This document shows, piece by piece, positions 17,466-26,575 of a DNA stretch of 64,000 nucleotides. The position numbers and the translations under genes were made by a program. Positions within the stretch are counted from its first letter, which is position 1; the number at the start of each line of letters is the position of its first letter. Source of the DNA: Thermoanaerobacter kivui (GTDB lineage Bacteria > Bacillota > Thermoanaerobacteria > Thermoanaerobacterales > Thermoanaerobacteraceae); contig NZ_CP009170.1 of assembly GCF_000763575.1 (NCBI RefSeq), positions 459,501 through 523,500 on the forward strand, given 5' to 3'. The notes beneath the pieces were generated by a model that was not told where the DNA came from, did not search any database, and saw only the letters and a list, made by a program, of their open reading frames with translations.

Positions 17466-18992
17466 ATGATTATCAATCACAACTTAAGCGCGTTAAACGC
17501 ATGGAGAGCACTTTCAATTAATACTGCAAACACACAAAAAGCATTAGAGAAACTCTCATCGGGCCTTAGAATCAACCGCGCTGGCGACGATGCTGCAGGT
17601 CTAGCTATCAGCGAGAAGATGAGAGGGCAGATCCGGGGGTTGGAACAGGCTAGCCGTAATGCCCAGGATGCGATTTCCCTCATTCAAACGGCTGAGGGCG
17701 GCTTGAATGAGGTGCATTCAATTCTTCAAAGGATGAGAGAACTGGCTGTTCAGGCAGCCAATGGGACCTTGACCAATGATGACAGGGCCGCCATTCAGGC
17801 TGAAATCGATAACCTCAAAAACGAGGTAAACCGCATTGCCAATCAAACCGAATTCAATACGATGAAGCTTCTGAATGGTTCCCTGGGCACGAAGGTTACT
17901 ATTACCAGCGGAAATGAAGTTACAGCTGCTAGCGTGACGGGAACTATTTCTACTACAGGTTCGTTTACCATTGACCTTATTCGAGTTGGAGCAGCTCATG
18001 TTTTGTGGTCGAATGCGCCAACTAAAGATGATGGGTCAGGGAATGCTACCTCTGTAAGTTTAGACACTACATCGTCACTTAATACCTTATTTGGCAGCGG
18101 TGCATTCGACGGAACCCAGCAACTGGTTATCTCACAGGGAAGTCAAACGATTAACGTGGCATTAAAAGGGGATGATACAATTGCAGGTATAATCAATACG
18201 ATAAACCAGCGTGCACAAGAATTGAAGATGAATATTACTGCTTCCTTTGATAGTGTTAATGGGAAGATTTTACTTACTTCAACCGAAACTGGTATGGCCA
18301 ACAGTATCACTGTAAGCGAAGTAGGCTTTACATCAAATGTTACTTTCGGCTGGGATGACCAAACGACTGCTGCTGATTATCAGTACACGGTAACAAACAA
18401 CACTACGGGCATCACATCTGCCACATTGAGTTCTGCAACGAAGTCTGCAACTATAAACGACACTACTTCTGGTCTGACAGGTGTTACAGTAGTCTTCGGT
18501 AATACTGCTTCAGGTACGGCTGCTACTATTAACATCACTTCCAATGCGGTAGACATGCATATTGGTGCTAATGAAAATCAGGTAATGGAAATTGCCCTCA
18601 ATGATATGCGGGCAACGGCCCTTGGAGTTGGGGCGATTGGTAAAGATATAAACGGCAATACCAGAACGTCCCAATTTGCCAACCTAAATGACATCGATGT
18701 GTCAACCTCATCTAATGCAGAAGACGCAATTATTACTATTGACAAAGCAATTAATGAGGTCTCTGCCGAACGCTCCAAGCTTGGTGCCTACCAGAACCGC
18801 CTTGAACACACCATCAACAACCTGTCCGTGGCTGCCGAAAACCTCACTGCCGCCGAGTCCCGTATCCGCGACGTAGACATGGCTCAAGAAATGATGGAAT
18901 TCACAAAGAACAATATACTCAACCAAGCAGCGACAGCAATGCTCGCTCAGGCAAATCAATTACCACAGACTGTATTACAATTACTCAGATAA
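17466..18992 (+). CDS. hag: Flagellin
   Basis: A 508-residue filament protein. The conserved N-terminus (MIINHNLSALNAWRALSIN..., LSSGLRINRAGDDAAGLAIS) and C-terminus (FTKNNILNQAATAMLAQANQ) enclose a Thr/Ser-rich variable domain of roughly 250 residues (about 160-400), larger than in B. subtilis Hag (about 300 residues in all). ATG 17466 follows AAGGAGGAAGG. The conserved ends are clearly more GC-rich than neighbouring genes, which suggests recombination or strong codon selection. It is controlled by sigma-28 and probably by CsrA/FliW. Confidence 0.97.
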   Translation: MIINHNLSALNAWRALSINTANTQKALEKLSSGLRINRAGDDAAGLAISEKMRGQIRGLEQASRNAQDAISLIQTAEGGLNEVHSILQRMRELAVQAANGTLTNDDRAAIQAEIDNLKNEVNRIANQTEFNTMKLLNGSLGTKVTITSGNEVTAASVTGTISTTGSFTIDLIRVGAAHVLWSNAPTKDDGSGNATSVSLDTTSSLNTLFGSGAFDGTQQLVISQGSQTINVALKGDDTIAGIINTINQRAQELKMNITASFDSVNGKILLTSTETGMANSITVSEVGFTSNVTFGWDDQTTAADYQYTVTNNTTGITSATLSSATKSATINDTTSGLTGVTVVFGNTASGTAATINITSNAVDMHIGANENQVMEIALNDMRATALGVGAIGKDINGNTRTSQFANLNDIDVSTSSNAEDAIITIDKAINEVSAERSKLGAYQNRLEHTINNLSVAAENLTAAESRIRDVDMAQEMMEFTKNNILNQAATAMLAQANQLPQTVLQLLR

Positions 18993-18997
18993 TAAAG

Positions 18998-19025
18998 AGG
19001 GAGGCTTTGCCTCCCTTAAATCATA
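18998..19025 (+). terminator. Terminator after flagellin
   Basis: Perfect stem AGGGAGGC-TTT-GCCTCCCT (18998-19016) with an AT-rich tail. Confidence 0.8.
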
Positions 19026-19347
19026 TTTTTGGCTTTTAAGTCTCTTGTTTTCAATATATAAACATGCAAGCCCCACTGGTTCATTGAGCAGTTTGATGTT
19101 GTCATATTGGATGAGAGAATACAATAATGTTTAATTGATAATTGGTTGGATGTAAATCTGGGATACTCGAAAGATATTTAGTTTCTTTTGCTTTTAAGAG
19201 GAGTTCATGCTGTTTAGTCATAGCGGTAAAAATCAAGTTTATCTTACAAAATCAGCATTAGGGAGAAATTGCGAAAAAACTTTTTCCCTTTAAAAATTGA
19301 TGATATAATTATTTTAAGAGACAAGCTTAAAGGGAAGTGATGAGAAA
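19026..19347. other. Intergenic region between hag and the R-M genes
   Basis: About 320 bp without a credible ORF. A TATAAT box lies near 19304-19309, some 40 bp before the methyltransferase start, and probably belongs to its promoter. Nothing else stands out. Confidence 0.5.
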
Positions 19348-20310
19348 GTGCAAACATTGAATTTGATAGAGACTTTAGACAAATCATCAAGTATTTTAAA
19401 TAACGCTAAGCCTTTTTTAAAATGGGCAGGCGGAAAAACACAGTTATTAGATGAGTTATATAAGAGGTTGCCATCTACAATACTTCAAAAAGGTGAAATA
19501 GAAAGATATGTAGAGCCTTTCGTGGGTGGCGGTGCATTCTTTTTCTTTCTGAAGAAAAATTTTAAGATAAAAGAGTCATTTTTGATGGACATAAATAAGG
19601 AATTGATAGTTGGCTATAAAGCCGTTCAAAATAATGTAAATGAATTGATTCATGAGTTAAAAGAAATGGAAGAGAAGTATTTGAAATTGTCAGAAGAAGA
19701 CAGGAAAAATTTTTACTACAGGATTAGAGAGGAGTACAATAAACAGAAGGACAATTTTGACTATGTAAATTACAATTTGGATTGGGTAAAGAGAGCTGCG
19801 TATTTGATTTTTTTGAATAGGACATGCTTCAATGGACTGTACAGATTAAACAAAAAAGGTGAATTTAACGTGCCTTTTGGGAAGTATAAAAATCCTACTA
19901 TTTGTGATGATTACAATTTAATTGAAGTAAGTAAAGCATTAGAGAATACAGAGATTATTTGTGCGGATTTTGAAGAAAGTGAAAAATATATAGCTAAGAA
20001 TACCCTAGTTTACCTTGATCCTCCTTACCGTCCTCTAAACAGTACGTCTAATTTTACAAGTTATAATGAGGATGGGTTTGATGATGATGACCAGAGGCGG
20101 TTAGCTCAGTTTTTTAAAGAAATGGATAAAAGAGGAGCTTATCTTATTCTCAGCAATTCAGACCCTAAAAATGAAGACCCTCAGGATGACTTTTTCGACA
20201 AACTATACGCCGGATTTATTATTGAAAGAGTAAAGGCGAAAAGATATATTAACAGTGATGGCAGTAAAAGAGGAGAGATAAACGAATTGGTTATAAGGAA
20301 TTATGGATAG
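19348..20310 (+). CDS. Dam-type DNA adenine methyltransferase (R-M system)
   Basis: A 320-residue D12-class N6-adenine methyltransferase. The SAM-binding motif I is KPFLKWAGGKTQLL plus EPFVGGGAFFFF; the catalytic motif IV is DPPY in VYLDPPYRPL. Similarity to DpnM/MboA enzymes points to GATC as target. GTG 19348 is the start: the nearby ATG at 19340 runs into a stop after six codons. It opens a three-gene M-R-M operon, inserted between hag and flaG, which are neighbours in B. subtilis. Confidence 0.9.
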   Translation: MQTLNLIETLDKSSSILNNAKPFLKWAGGKTQLLDELYKRLPSTILQKGEIERYVEPFVGGGAFFFFLKKNFKIKESFLMDINKELIVGYKAVQNNVNELIHELKEMEEKYLKLSEEDRKNFYYRIREEYNKQKDNFDYVNYNLDWVKRAAYLIFLNRTCFNGLYRLNKKGEFNVPFGKYKNPTICDDYNLIEVSKALENTEIICADFEESEKYIAKNTLVYLDPPYRPLNSTSNFTSYNEDGFDDDDQRRLAQFFKEMDKRGAYLILSNSDPKNEDPQDDFFDKLYAGFIIERVKAKRYINSDGSKRGEINELVIRNYG

Positions 20311-20320
20311 GGGGCTAAAA

Positions 20321-21241
20321 ATGAAGGAGTTATATCTCAAATTTTTGAATGTGGTAAGCGAAGAGGAAGTAATAGAGAAATTTCATGATACGTTAATTGA
20401 TACAAACAGAGGATATAACTTTTTTGTTGACTGGAATAAAGTAAAAAAGCATGTTGAGAGATATAAGGTAGAAATAAATATTCTGAACAGCTTGATTGGT
20501 AGTAAAAAGTTTGATGATGATTTGAGAAAAATTTTATTGAATTATCCTCAGGTATTACCTGTAATACCGATTTTATTGGCGATAAGAGAACTTAACTTTA
20601 AGGTGATACGGGATTTTGCTGATAAAAATTCAGACATTGTAGACTATAACTTTAGGGTTAGGACTCTTACTTTAGAAGAAGTTGAAAGTATTGTAGAGTT
20701 TTTTAATAAGACTGGTTTGAAGGATTTCTTTGTTGGAATGGCTACTAGAAACTTGCAGGACTATGTGATGGGCGTAGAGGTGGGCATGGATACCCACGCA
20801 AGGAAAAATAGAAGTGGAGATGCGATGGAATTATTACTAAAACCAATTGTTGAGAAGCTAGCTTTCAAAAATGGATTTAAGACGGTGCTTTTTCAGAAAA
20901 AGTTTGGATATCTAAAAACTAACTATGGCATAGAGGTTGATTCTGCGATCAGAAATAGAAAAGCTGATTTTATCTTAATAAATCATACGGGTAAGGTTGT
21001 AAACATAGAAGTAAATTTTTATTCAGGAACAGGTTCAAAACCCCAAGAAATAGTGGATTCATACATAGAAAGGCAAAATGAACTAAAAGATAATGGGTTT
21101 GAATTTATTTGGATTACAGATGGAGATGCCTGGAGGGGGCAAAAGAATCAGATTCGAAAAGGTTTTGAGAAAATAGATTATTTGTTAAATCTTCATTTTG
21201 TGCGCATTGGGTTATTGGAGGAAGTATTATGCAGAATATAG
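20321..21241 (+). CDS. DpnII/MboI-family type II restriction endonuclease
   Basis: A 306-residue protein between two methyltransferases. The DpnII/MboI-type look includes the N-terminal helical part and a C-terminal PD-(D/E)xK-like core (IEVDSAIRNRKADFILI, then VVNIEVNFYSGTGSKPQEI, then FIWITDGDAW). By family it should cut unmethylated GATC. ATG 20321 with TAGGGGG upstream is preferred to 20303. It starts 10 bp after the first methyltransferase gene. Confidence 0.87.
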   Translation: MKELYLKFLNVVSEEEVIEKFHDTLIDTNRGYNFFVDWNKVKKHVERYKVEINILNSLIGSKKFDDDLRKILLNYPQVLPVIPILLAIRELNFKVIRDFADKNSDIVDYNFRVRTLTLEEVESIVEFFNKTGLKDFFVGMATRNLQDYVMGVEVGMDTHARKNRSGDAMELLLKPIVEKLAFKNGFKTVLFQKKFGYLKTNYGIEVDSAIRNRKADFILINHTGKVVNIEVNFYSGTGSKPQEIVDSYIERQNELKDNGFEFIWITDGDAWRGQKNQIRKGFEKIDYLLNLHFVRIGLLEEVLCRI

Positions 21242-22008
21242 AATTTAGAAAGGAAATTACAACTGTATGGTCTTTTCCTGAAAGGGGAAATTGGAAGACG
21301 CATAATGGAAGCTACAGAGGCAATTTTGCACCTCAGATTCCAAGAAACGTCATATTGAGGTATTCTAACGAGGGAGATATTGTACTCGATCCAATGGTTG
21401 GGAGCGGCACAACTTTAATAGAAGCCAAATTATTGAATAGACGTGGTATAGGGTTTGATATAAATCCTGAGAGTGTAGAGTTAGCGAAAAGAAATTTAGA
21501 ATTTGATGGAGAGTACAAGTATGAGCAGATTGTAAGGGTAGGGGATGTGAGAAATTTAAAAGAGATTAGCGACAGCAGCATTGATTTAATAATAACGCAT
21601 CCACCGTATTTAAATATCATAAAGTATTCAAATGGGAGAATAGAAGGGGACTTATCAAATATATCTGATGTTAAAAAATTTTGCGATGAGTTAGAAAAAG
21701 GAGTTATCGAACTTTATAGAGTTTTGAAAGAAGACAGATATTGTGCTATTTTAATAGGAGATACAAGAAAAAGCGGGCATTATATACCTCTTTCATATTA
21801 TGTAATGAGACTTTTCCTTAAGAATGGCTTTGTATTAAAGGAGGACATTATAAAAGTTCAACATAATTGTAAGTCTACACCTTATTGGGAAAAACAAGTT
21901 GAGAAATATAACTTTTATATGATTATGCATGAACATTTATTTATATTTAGAAAGCCTAAAAAAGATGAAAATTTAAACAAAATAAAATATAGCACGGGCT
22001 TATACTAA
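21229..22008 (+). CDS. Second DNA methyltransferase of the R-M system
   Basis: A 259-residue beta-class amino methyltransferase: catalytic motif IV comes first as THPPY (near 123) with motif I DPMVGSGTTLIEAKLL (about 53-68) before it. In MboI/DpnII systems a second enzyme of this kind protects single-stranded or newly entered DNA. It overlaps the endonuclease gene by 13 bp, so the three genes form one operon. A GC-rich terminator follows. Confidence 0.85.
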   Translation: MQNIEFRKEITTVWSFPERGNWKTHNGSYRGNFAPQIPRNVILRYSNEGDIVLDPMVGSGTTLIEAKLLNRRGIGFDINPESVELAKRNLEFDGEYKYEQIVRVGDVRNLKEISDSSIDLIITHPPYLNIIKYSNGRIEGDLSNISDVKKFCDELEKGVIELYRVLKEDRYCAILIGDTRKSGHYIPLSYYVMRLFLKNGFVLKEDIIKVQHNCKSTPYWEKQVEKYNFYMIMHEHLFIFRKPKKDENLNKIKYSTGLY

Positions 22009-22030
22009 ACGGCGGGTACTTCCCGCCATT
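22008..22030. terminator. Terminator between R-M operon and asnB
   Basis: Stem GGCGGG-TACTT-CCCGCC (22011-22027) between convergent genes; it may serve both. Confidence 0.7.
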
Positions 22031-22048
22031 TAGCGTATTTTTATTTTA

Positions 22049-23890
22049 TTACACTATAGAGATTTTATATTCTTTTAGCCACATGTTTATTTGTACGAAA
22101 TAGGCAAAAAGTTGGGCTGAGCCCATAAGCTGTGAAAACCAGGCAGGGTCATAGGCTTTTGCATCTGTTTCTATAAGTTCTGCAACTATTTTTTTATCTA
22201 CAAGTTGCAAAAGTGGGGATGTACTGTCGTTAATTATTTGCTTTAGCCATTTTTTAACGATGTTTTTAAATACAGGATTGTGTGTTTTAGGGTAGGGACT
22301 CTTTTTTCTTTCGATTACTTCATTTGGGATGTAACCTTTTAGAGCATATCTAAGTATCCCTTTTTCCCTTCCATTTAAATTTTTCATTTCCCAAGGTATA
22401 TTCCAGACATATTCTACAAGCCTGTAGTCTAAAAAAGGTACTCTAGCTTCAAAACCTACTGCCATGCTCATTCTGTCCATTCTATCAAGAAGCATGGGCA
22501 TAAATCTTGTTATGTTAAGGTAAAATATCTCCCTCATTCGGGTATTTTTGGGGTCTTCTCCATTCAGCTTTGGCACTTCATTTAAAGCTTCATTATATCT
22601 ATCATTTAAGTATTCTATAGGTCTTATATATTTTACAACTTCTGGCAAAAGCAATTTCATGCGTTCATTGACTATTCTTATCCATGGGAAGGTGTGACTT
22701 TCAAGCGCTTCTTTGTGTCTAAACCAGGGATAGCCTCCAAAAACTTCATCAGCACCTTCTCCTGATAAAGCGACTGTTGCCCCTTTTTTTACTTCTTTTA
22801 AAAATAGATATAAAGATGAATCTATATCTGCCATACCTGGAAGGTCTCGAGCGTACAAGGCTGGCTTTAGAGCATCTGCAAGTTCTCCATTATCTATAAA
22901 TACATAGTTATGGTTTGTGTCAAGTTTATTTGCAACAAATTTTACCCAGTCTGCGTCAGAGCTTGGTTGAAATTCGTTTGGCATAAAATATTTATCATTA
23001 CCCACATAATCTACAGAATATGTTATAAGTTTGTGACCTTTTTGTTTTAATTCTTCATTTGCGAAGAAAGATACAGCAGTTGAATCAAGTCCACCTGATA
23101 GCAACGAACACAAAGGTACGTCTGAAACAAGTTGTCTTACTGATGAGTCTTTAAGGAGATACCTTATTTTTTCCGCCGTTTTCTCAAGGCTATCTTCATG
23201 GGGAATACTTTGTAATGACCAATATTTGTTTATGTTTACTCCATTTTTGGTAAATATGAGGTAATGCCCGGCTTTTAATTCTTTAATGTCTTTAAAGACA
23301 CCACATCCGGGAGTTCTTGAAGGGCCCATTACAAATATTTCTGCAAGACCTTGAGAGTCTATCTCGGGTTTTACATGAGGATGCGCTAATATTGCTTTGA
23401 TTTCTGAGCCAAATATCAAAGACCCATTTTTAATGGTATAAAATAGTGGCTTTATTCCGAGATGGTCCCTGGCAATAAAAAGCCTATTTTGCACTTCATC
23501 CCATATTGCAAAAGCAAATATTCCATTAAATTTTTTAACACATAAAGGACCCCATTCTATATAAGATGTCAAAATAATTTCAGTATCTGAACGGGTTTTA
23601 AAAATATATCCCAAGGATATGAGTTCATTTTTTAATTCATCCATATTGTAGAGTTCTCCATTATGGATAATGACAAAATTTTTTTCACCATATTTTTTTA
23701 TCATTGGTTGACTACCGCCTTGTGGATCTATTACAATTAATCGACGATGGCCTAAAGCACAATGTTTTGACAACCATATTCCAGAGCCGTCAGGTCCTCT
23801 TTTTTTAAGAGTGTCTGTCATTTTTTCGATTACTTCATTTTGAAGTGACAAGTCCATATTAAAGTTAACCCATCCCGTTATTCCACACAT
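22049..23890 (-). CDS. asnB: Asparagine synthase (glutamine-hydrolysing)
   Basis: A 613-residue class II amidotransferase. The mature N-terminus is MCGITGWV, so Cys2 is the glutaminase nucleophile; this fixes the start at 23890 with AGGAGG just upstream, although the frame is open further. The glutaminase domain (RGPDGSGIW, HNGELYN) is followed by the synthetase domain with the PP-loop LLSGGLDST. It makes asparagine from aspartate, glutamine and ATP. It is divergent from the Spo0E-like gene. Confidence 0.95.
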   Translation of the reverse strand: MCGITGWVNFNMDLSLQNEVIEKMTDTLKKRGPDGSGIWLSKHCALGHRRLIVIDPQGGSQPMIKKYGEKNFVIIHNGELYNMDELKNELISLGYIFKTRSDTEIILTSYIEWGPLCVKKFNGIFAFAIWDEVQNRLFIARDHLGIKPLFYTIKNGSLIFGSEIKAILAHPHVKPEIDSQGLAEIFVMGPSRTPGCGVFKDIKELKAGHYLIFTKNGVNINKYWSLQSIPHEDSLEKTAEKIRYLLKDSSVRQLVSDVPLCSLLSGGLDSTAVSFFANEELKQKGHKLITYSVDYVGNDKYFMPNEFQPSSDADWVKFVANKLDTNHNYVFIDNGELADALKPALYARDLPGMADIDSSLYLFLKEVKKGATVALSGEGADEVFGGYPWFRHKEALESHTFPWIRIVNERMKLLLPEVVKYIRPIEYLNDRYNEALNEVPKLNGEDPKNTRMREIFYLNITRFMPMLLDRMDRMSMAVGFEARVPFLDYRLVEYVWNIPWEMKNLNGREKGILRYALKGYIPNEVIERKKSPYPKTHNPVFKNIVKKWLKQIINDSTSPLLQLVDKKIVAELIETDAKAYDPAWFSQLMGSAQLFAYFVQINMWLKEYKISIV

Positions 23891-24030
23891 AAAAATCCTC
23901 CTAAAATTTAAATCTATAAGTAAATATATTCTCTTTTTTTGCCATTGATACATGTTATAATTTTCTAATGAACTTTTAATTTTTACATGATATAATAAAA
24001 ACATAAATGTTTTAGGAGGATGCGGCTTAT

Positions 24031-24216
24031 ATGGAGAAAGTGATAAAAGAGCATTATTACGAAGAAAACGACATTGCTGAAAGAATAAAGCTTTTAAAAA
24101 AGAAATTAAATGAATGCAATATAGAGCTTCCCAAAGCTTTAGAGCTGAGCCGTGAATTAGACGAATTGATTGTTATGTACATGAAAAGAGAAAAACAAGT
24201 AAAACAGGTAAAATAA
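24031..24216 (+). CDS. Spo0E-like aspartyl-phosphate phosphatase
   Basis: A 61-residue, two-helix protein with the SQELD-type motif as SRELDELI (residues about 40-47). Spo0E proteins dephosphorylate Spo0A~P and delay sporulation. Promoter box TATAAT near 23992; ribosome site AGGAGG at about 24014. The 3' end overlaps its own terminator. Confidence 0.85.
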   Translation: MEKVIKEHYYEENDIAERIKLLKKKLNECNIELPKALELSRELDELIVMYMKREKQVKQVK

Positions 24217-24240
24217 AGTGCTGTTTTACTTGTTTTTCTT
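24193..24240 (+). terminator. Terminator overlapping the spo0E-like 3' end
   Basis: Perfect 15-bp stem (24193-24207 with 24221-24235) ending in a T-rich tract. The left arm lies within the last codons of the gene. Confidence 0.88.
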
Positions 24241-24267
24241 TTTGCGTGAAAATTACATAAAAAACTT

Positions 24268-24294
24268 TAAACTTTTTAAAATATATGTCGATAT
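24268..24294 (+). promoter_or_regulatory. Sigma-28 (SigD) promoter of flaG-fliD-fliS
   Basis: TAAA (24268-24271), 15-bp spacer, GTCGATAT (24287-24294), the same -10 as the flgM promoter. Confidence 0.8.
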
Positions 24295-24358
24295 TTATAA
24301 TAGCAAAAAGGGAAGTTGTTACAAATGATAAATTTTTATTCCAGGAGGTAATAACGGC

Positions 24359-24700
24359 ATGTTGCAGGGGATAAATACTGCGGGAACGGGGCAAGTAAAT
24401 TCGCAGTTTAAAAGAGATAGTGCGTTAGTAGAGGAAATAAAAGCAGTAAAAGATATACTTAGTAAACCTGTGGATGAAGCTAAACTTAATAGTGAGCTTA
24501 ATAAAGAAAATAGAAAAATAAGCATTAACGATCATACATATTTTGAATTTTCTGTACACAAGCCTACAAACACAATAGTGGTCAAAATTGTTGATAGCGA
24601 TAAAAATGAAGTTATTGACGAGATTCCTCCTGAAAAAATACTTGACCTTGTGGCAGGATTATGGAAAATAGCTGGACTTTTTGTGGATAGAAAAATATAG
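24359..24700 (+). CDS. flaG: FlaG-family flagellar protein
   Basis: A 113-residue protein with a variable N-terminus and the conserved C-terminal core (FEFSVHKPTNTIVVKIVDSD...VIDEIPPEKILDLVAGLW). FlaG (YvyC) affects filament length in other bacteria. It is the first gene of a sigma-28 operon. Ribosome site CCAGGAGGT. Confidence 0.9.
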   Translation: MLQGINTAGTGQVNSQFKRDSALVEEIKAVKDILSKPVDEAKLNSELNKENRKISINDHTYFEFSVHKPTNTIVVKIVDSDKNEVIDEIPPEKILDLVAGLWKIAGLFVDRKI

Positions 24701-24715
24701 TTGGGGGTATGAAAA

Positions 24716-26170
24716 ATGGATCCAATAAGTATGAATAGCTACAATGTGAGCAATTTATTGAGAATCAGTGGTCTTGCGACAGGACTCGATACTGATTCTA
24801 TGGTACAGCAGTTAATAAGAGCTGCCAGTATTCCTCTTGATAGATTAGAACAACAAAAGCAATGGTATCAATGGCAACAAGAGGGTTTAAGGGATATAAA
24901 CAGTCAGCTTATGTCACTCCGAAATGACAATGTTTTTAAGCTCAAACTGCAGGGAACTTTTATGGCAAAAACTGTTACATCGTCAAATTCTTCAGTTGCT
25001 ACCGCTACAGCAGGGGCAAATGCGGTGAATGGGACTTATACAATTAACGTAACTTCATTGGCTGAGGCGCCCACGTATGTTACAACTCCAACAGCTACTA
25101 CTATAAATAATACTGGTGGAGATGTTATGCTAACTTTAAATGGGCAATCATTGGTAATAAAAAATAATGCAACCATAGGCGATGTTGTCACTGCAATAAA
25201 TAATTTAACTTCCCAAACTAATGTAAGTGCCACTTATGACAGTACATTAAACAAATTGTTTTTAGTTTCTAGCAAAACAGGTTCTCAATCTACTATTACT
25301 CTGACAGCTAATGATACTAATGGGCAAACTGTTTTGCAAAATTTAGGATTGCCAACATCTGGTATAAATGTAACAGGTAGCAATGCATCCTTCAGCTTTA
25401 ATGGTTTTTCAATGACAAGCCCTACAAATAACATAACAGTTGCAGGAATAAACATTACTCTTACGGGCACAGGCACTACAACTCTCACTGTTTCAACGGA
25501 TGTTGACAAAATATATAACACAATAAAAAGCTTTGTTGACAGTTACAATGATATAATTACAAAGATTAATGCAAAGCTTACAGAAAAAAGATATTACGAT
25601 TATCCACCTTTGACTTCTGAACAAAAGCAAGCTATGAAAGACAGTGATATAACTTTATGGGAACAAAAAGCTCGTTCTGGGGATTTGGCTAATGACGAAA
25701 CTCTTATGAGAATATATTATTCTATGAGAAATGTCGTTTCTTCTACAGTTTCCGGTGTAGGCTCTTTAAGTTCAATTGGTATTACTACAGGCCAATGGTA
25801 TGAAGGTGGGAAGTTATATATTGACGAAACAAAGCTTAGAGATGCTATTGCAACCAATCCTCAATTGGTAATGAATATATTTACAGGTACCTCAACTTCT
25901 CAAGGTATTGCACAGCAGCTTTACGATACCTTAAACAGTGGCATTGATGCCATAACTCAAAAAGCAGGTAGTACCACACAGCTTTATGATACAAGTTTTA
26001 TAGGAAACAGAATAAGAGAAATAGATGATAGGATTGCTCAAATGCAAGATTATCTAAATAACCTTGAACAGAGATATTATGCACAATTTACACAGTTAGA
26101 GATGTATGTAAGCCAAATGAATTCACAAAGTGCGTGGCTAAGCCAGCAAATTGGTGTTATGACGAAATAA
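24716..26170 (+). CDS. fliD: Flagellar filament cap protein FliD
   Basis: A 484-residue HAP2. The N-terminal conserved part (LLRISGLATGLDTDSMVQQLI), the Thr/Asn-rich central domain and the C-terminal coiled coil (IREIDDRIAQMQDYLNNLEQRYYAQFTQLE, split here only for description) are typical. It caps the filament and folds incoming flagellin. Start ATG 24716 behind TTGGGGG. Confidence 0.95.
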   Translation: MDPISMNSYNVSNLLRISGLATGLDTDSMVQQLIRAASIPLDRLEQQKQWYQWQQEGLRDINSQLMSLRNDNVFKLKLQGTFMAKTVTSSNSSVATATAGANAVNGTYTINVTSLAEAPTYVTTPTATTINNTGGDVMLTLNGQSLVIKNNATIGDVVTAINNLTSQTNVSATYDSTLNKLFLVSSKTGSQSTITLTANDTNGQTVLQNLGLPTSGINVTGSNASFSFNGFSMTSPTNNITVAGINITLTGTGTTTLTVSTDVDKIYNTIKSFVDSYNDIITKINAKLTEKRYYDYPPLTSEQKQAMKDSDITLWEQKARSGDLANDETLMRIYYSMRNVVSSTVSGVGSLSSIGITTGQWYEGGKLYIDETKLRDAIATNPQLVMNIFTGTSTSQGIAQQLYDTLNSGIDAITQKAGSTTQLYDTSFIGNRIREIDDRIAQMQDYLNNLEQRYYAQFTQLEMYVSQMNSQSAWLSQQIGVMTK

Positions 26171-26184
26171 AAGGGGGTGCAGCA

Positions 26185-26571
26185 ATGGTAAATCCGTATC
26201 AGCAATATAAAGAGAATGCAATTTTGACTGCCAGTCCTGAAGAGCTTGTTTTAATGCTTTATAATGGTATAGTAAGGTTTATAGAAGAAGCAAAAGGGGC
26301 GATAGAAAAAAAAGATTACATGGCAGCTAATAACAGCATACAGAGGGCACAAGACATTATTACAGAGCTTATGCTTACCTTGGATATGAATTATGACATA
26401 TCTAAAAACTTGTACAGCCTCTATGACTATATGCTAAGAAGATTAATTGATGCTAATGTAAAAAAAGACGTGACAATTTTAGAAGAAGTAAAAGGGTTTG
26501 CAATAGAATTAAGAGATACTTGGAGTCTAGCCCTTAATAAGGTTAGAGAGAAAGTCTATGCAAAGGGTTGA
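26185..26571 (+). CDS. fliS: Flagellin export chaperone FliS
   Basis: A 128-residue helical chaperone that binds the flagellin C-terminus in the cytoplasm. Typical start MVNPYQQYKENAILTASPEE and LVLMLYNGIVRFIEEA. ATG 26185 has AAGGGGGTG at the right distance; the open frame extends upstream into fliD but without need. Confidence 0.95.
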   Translation: MVNPYQQYKENAILTASPEELVLMLYNGIVRFIEEAKGAIEKKDYMAANNSIQRAQDIITELMLTLDMNYDISKNLYSLYDYMLRRLIDANVKKDVTILEEVKGFAIELRDTWSLALNKVREKVYAKG

Positions 26572-26575
26572 TGAG

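Noticed and set aside
19348-22008. GATC avoidance in the window as support for R-M specificity
   Set aside because: Several GATC sites are easily seen, and I could not count expected numbers; no claim is made.
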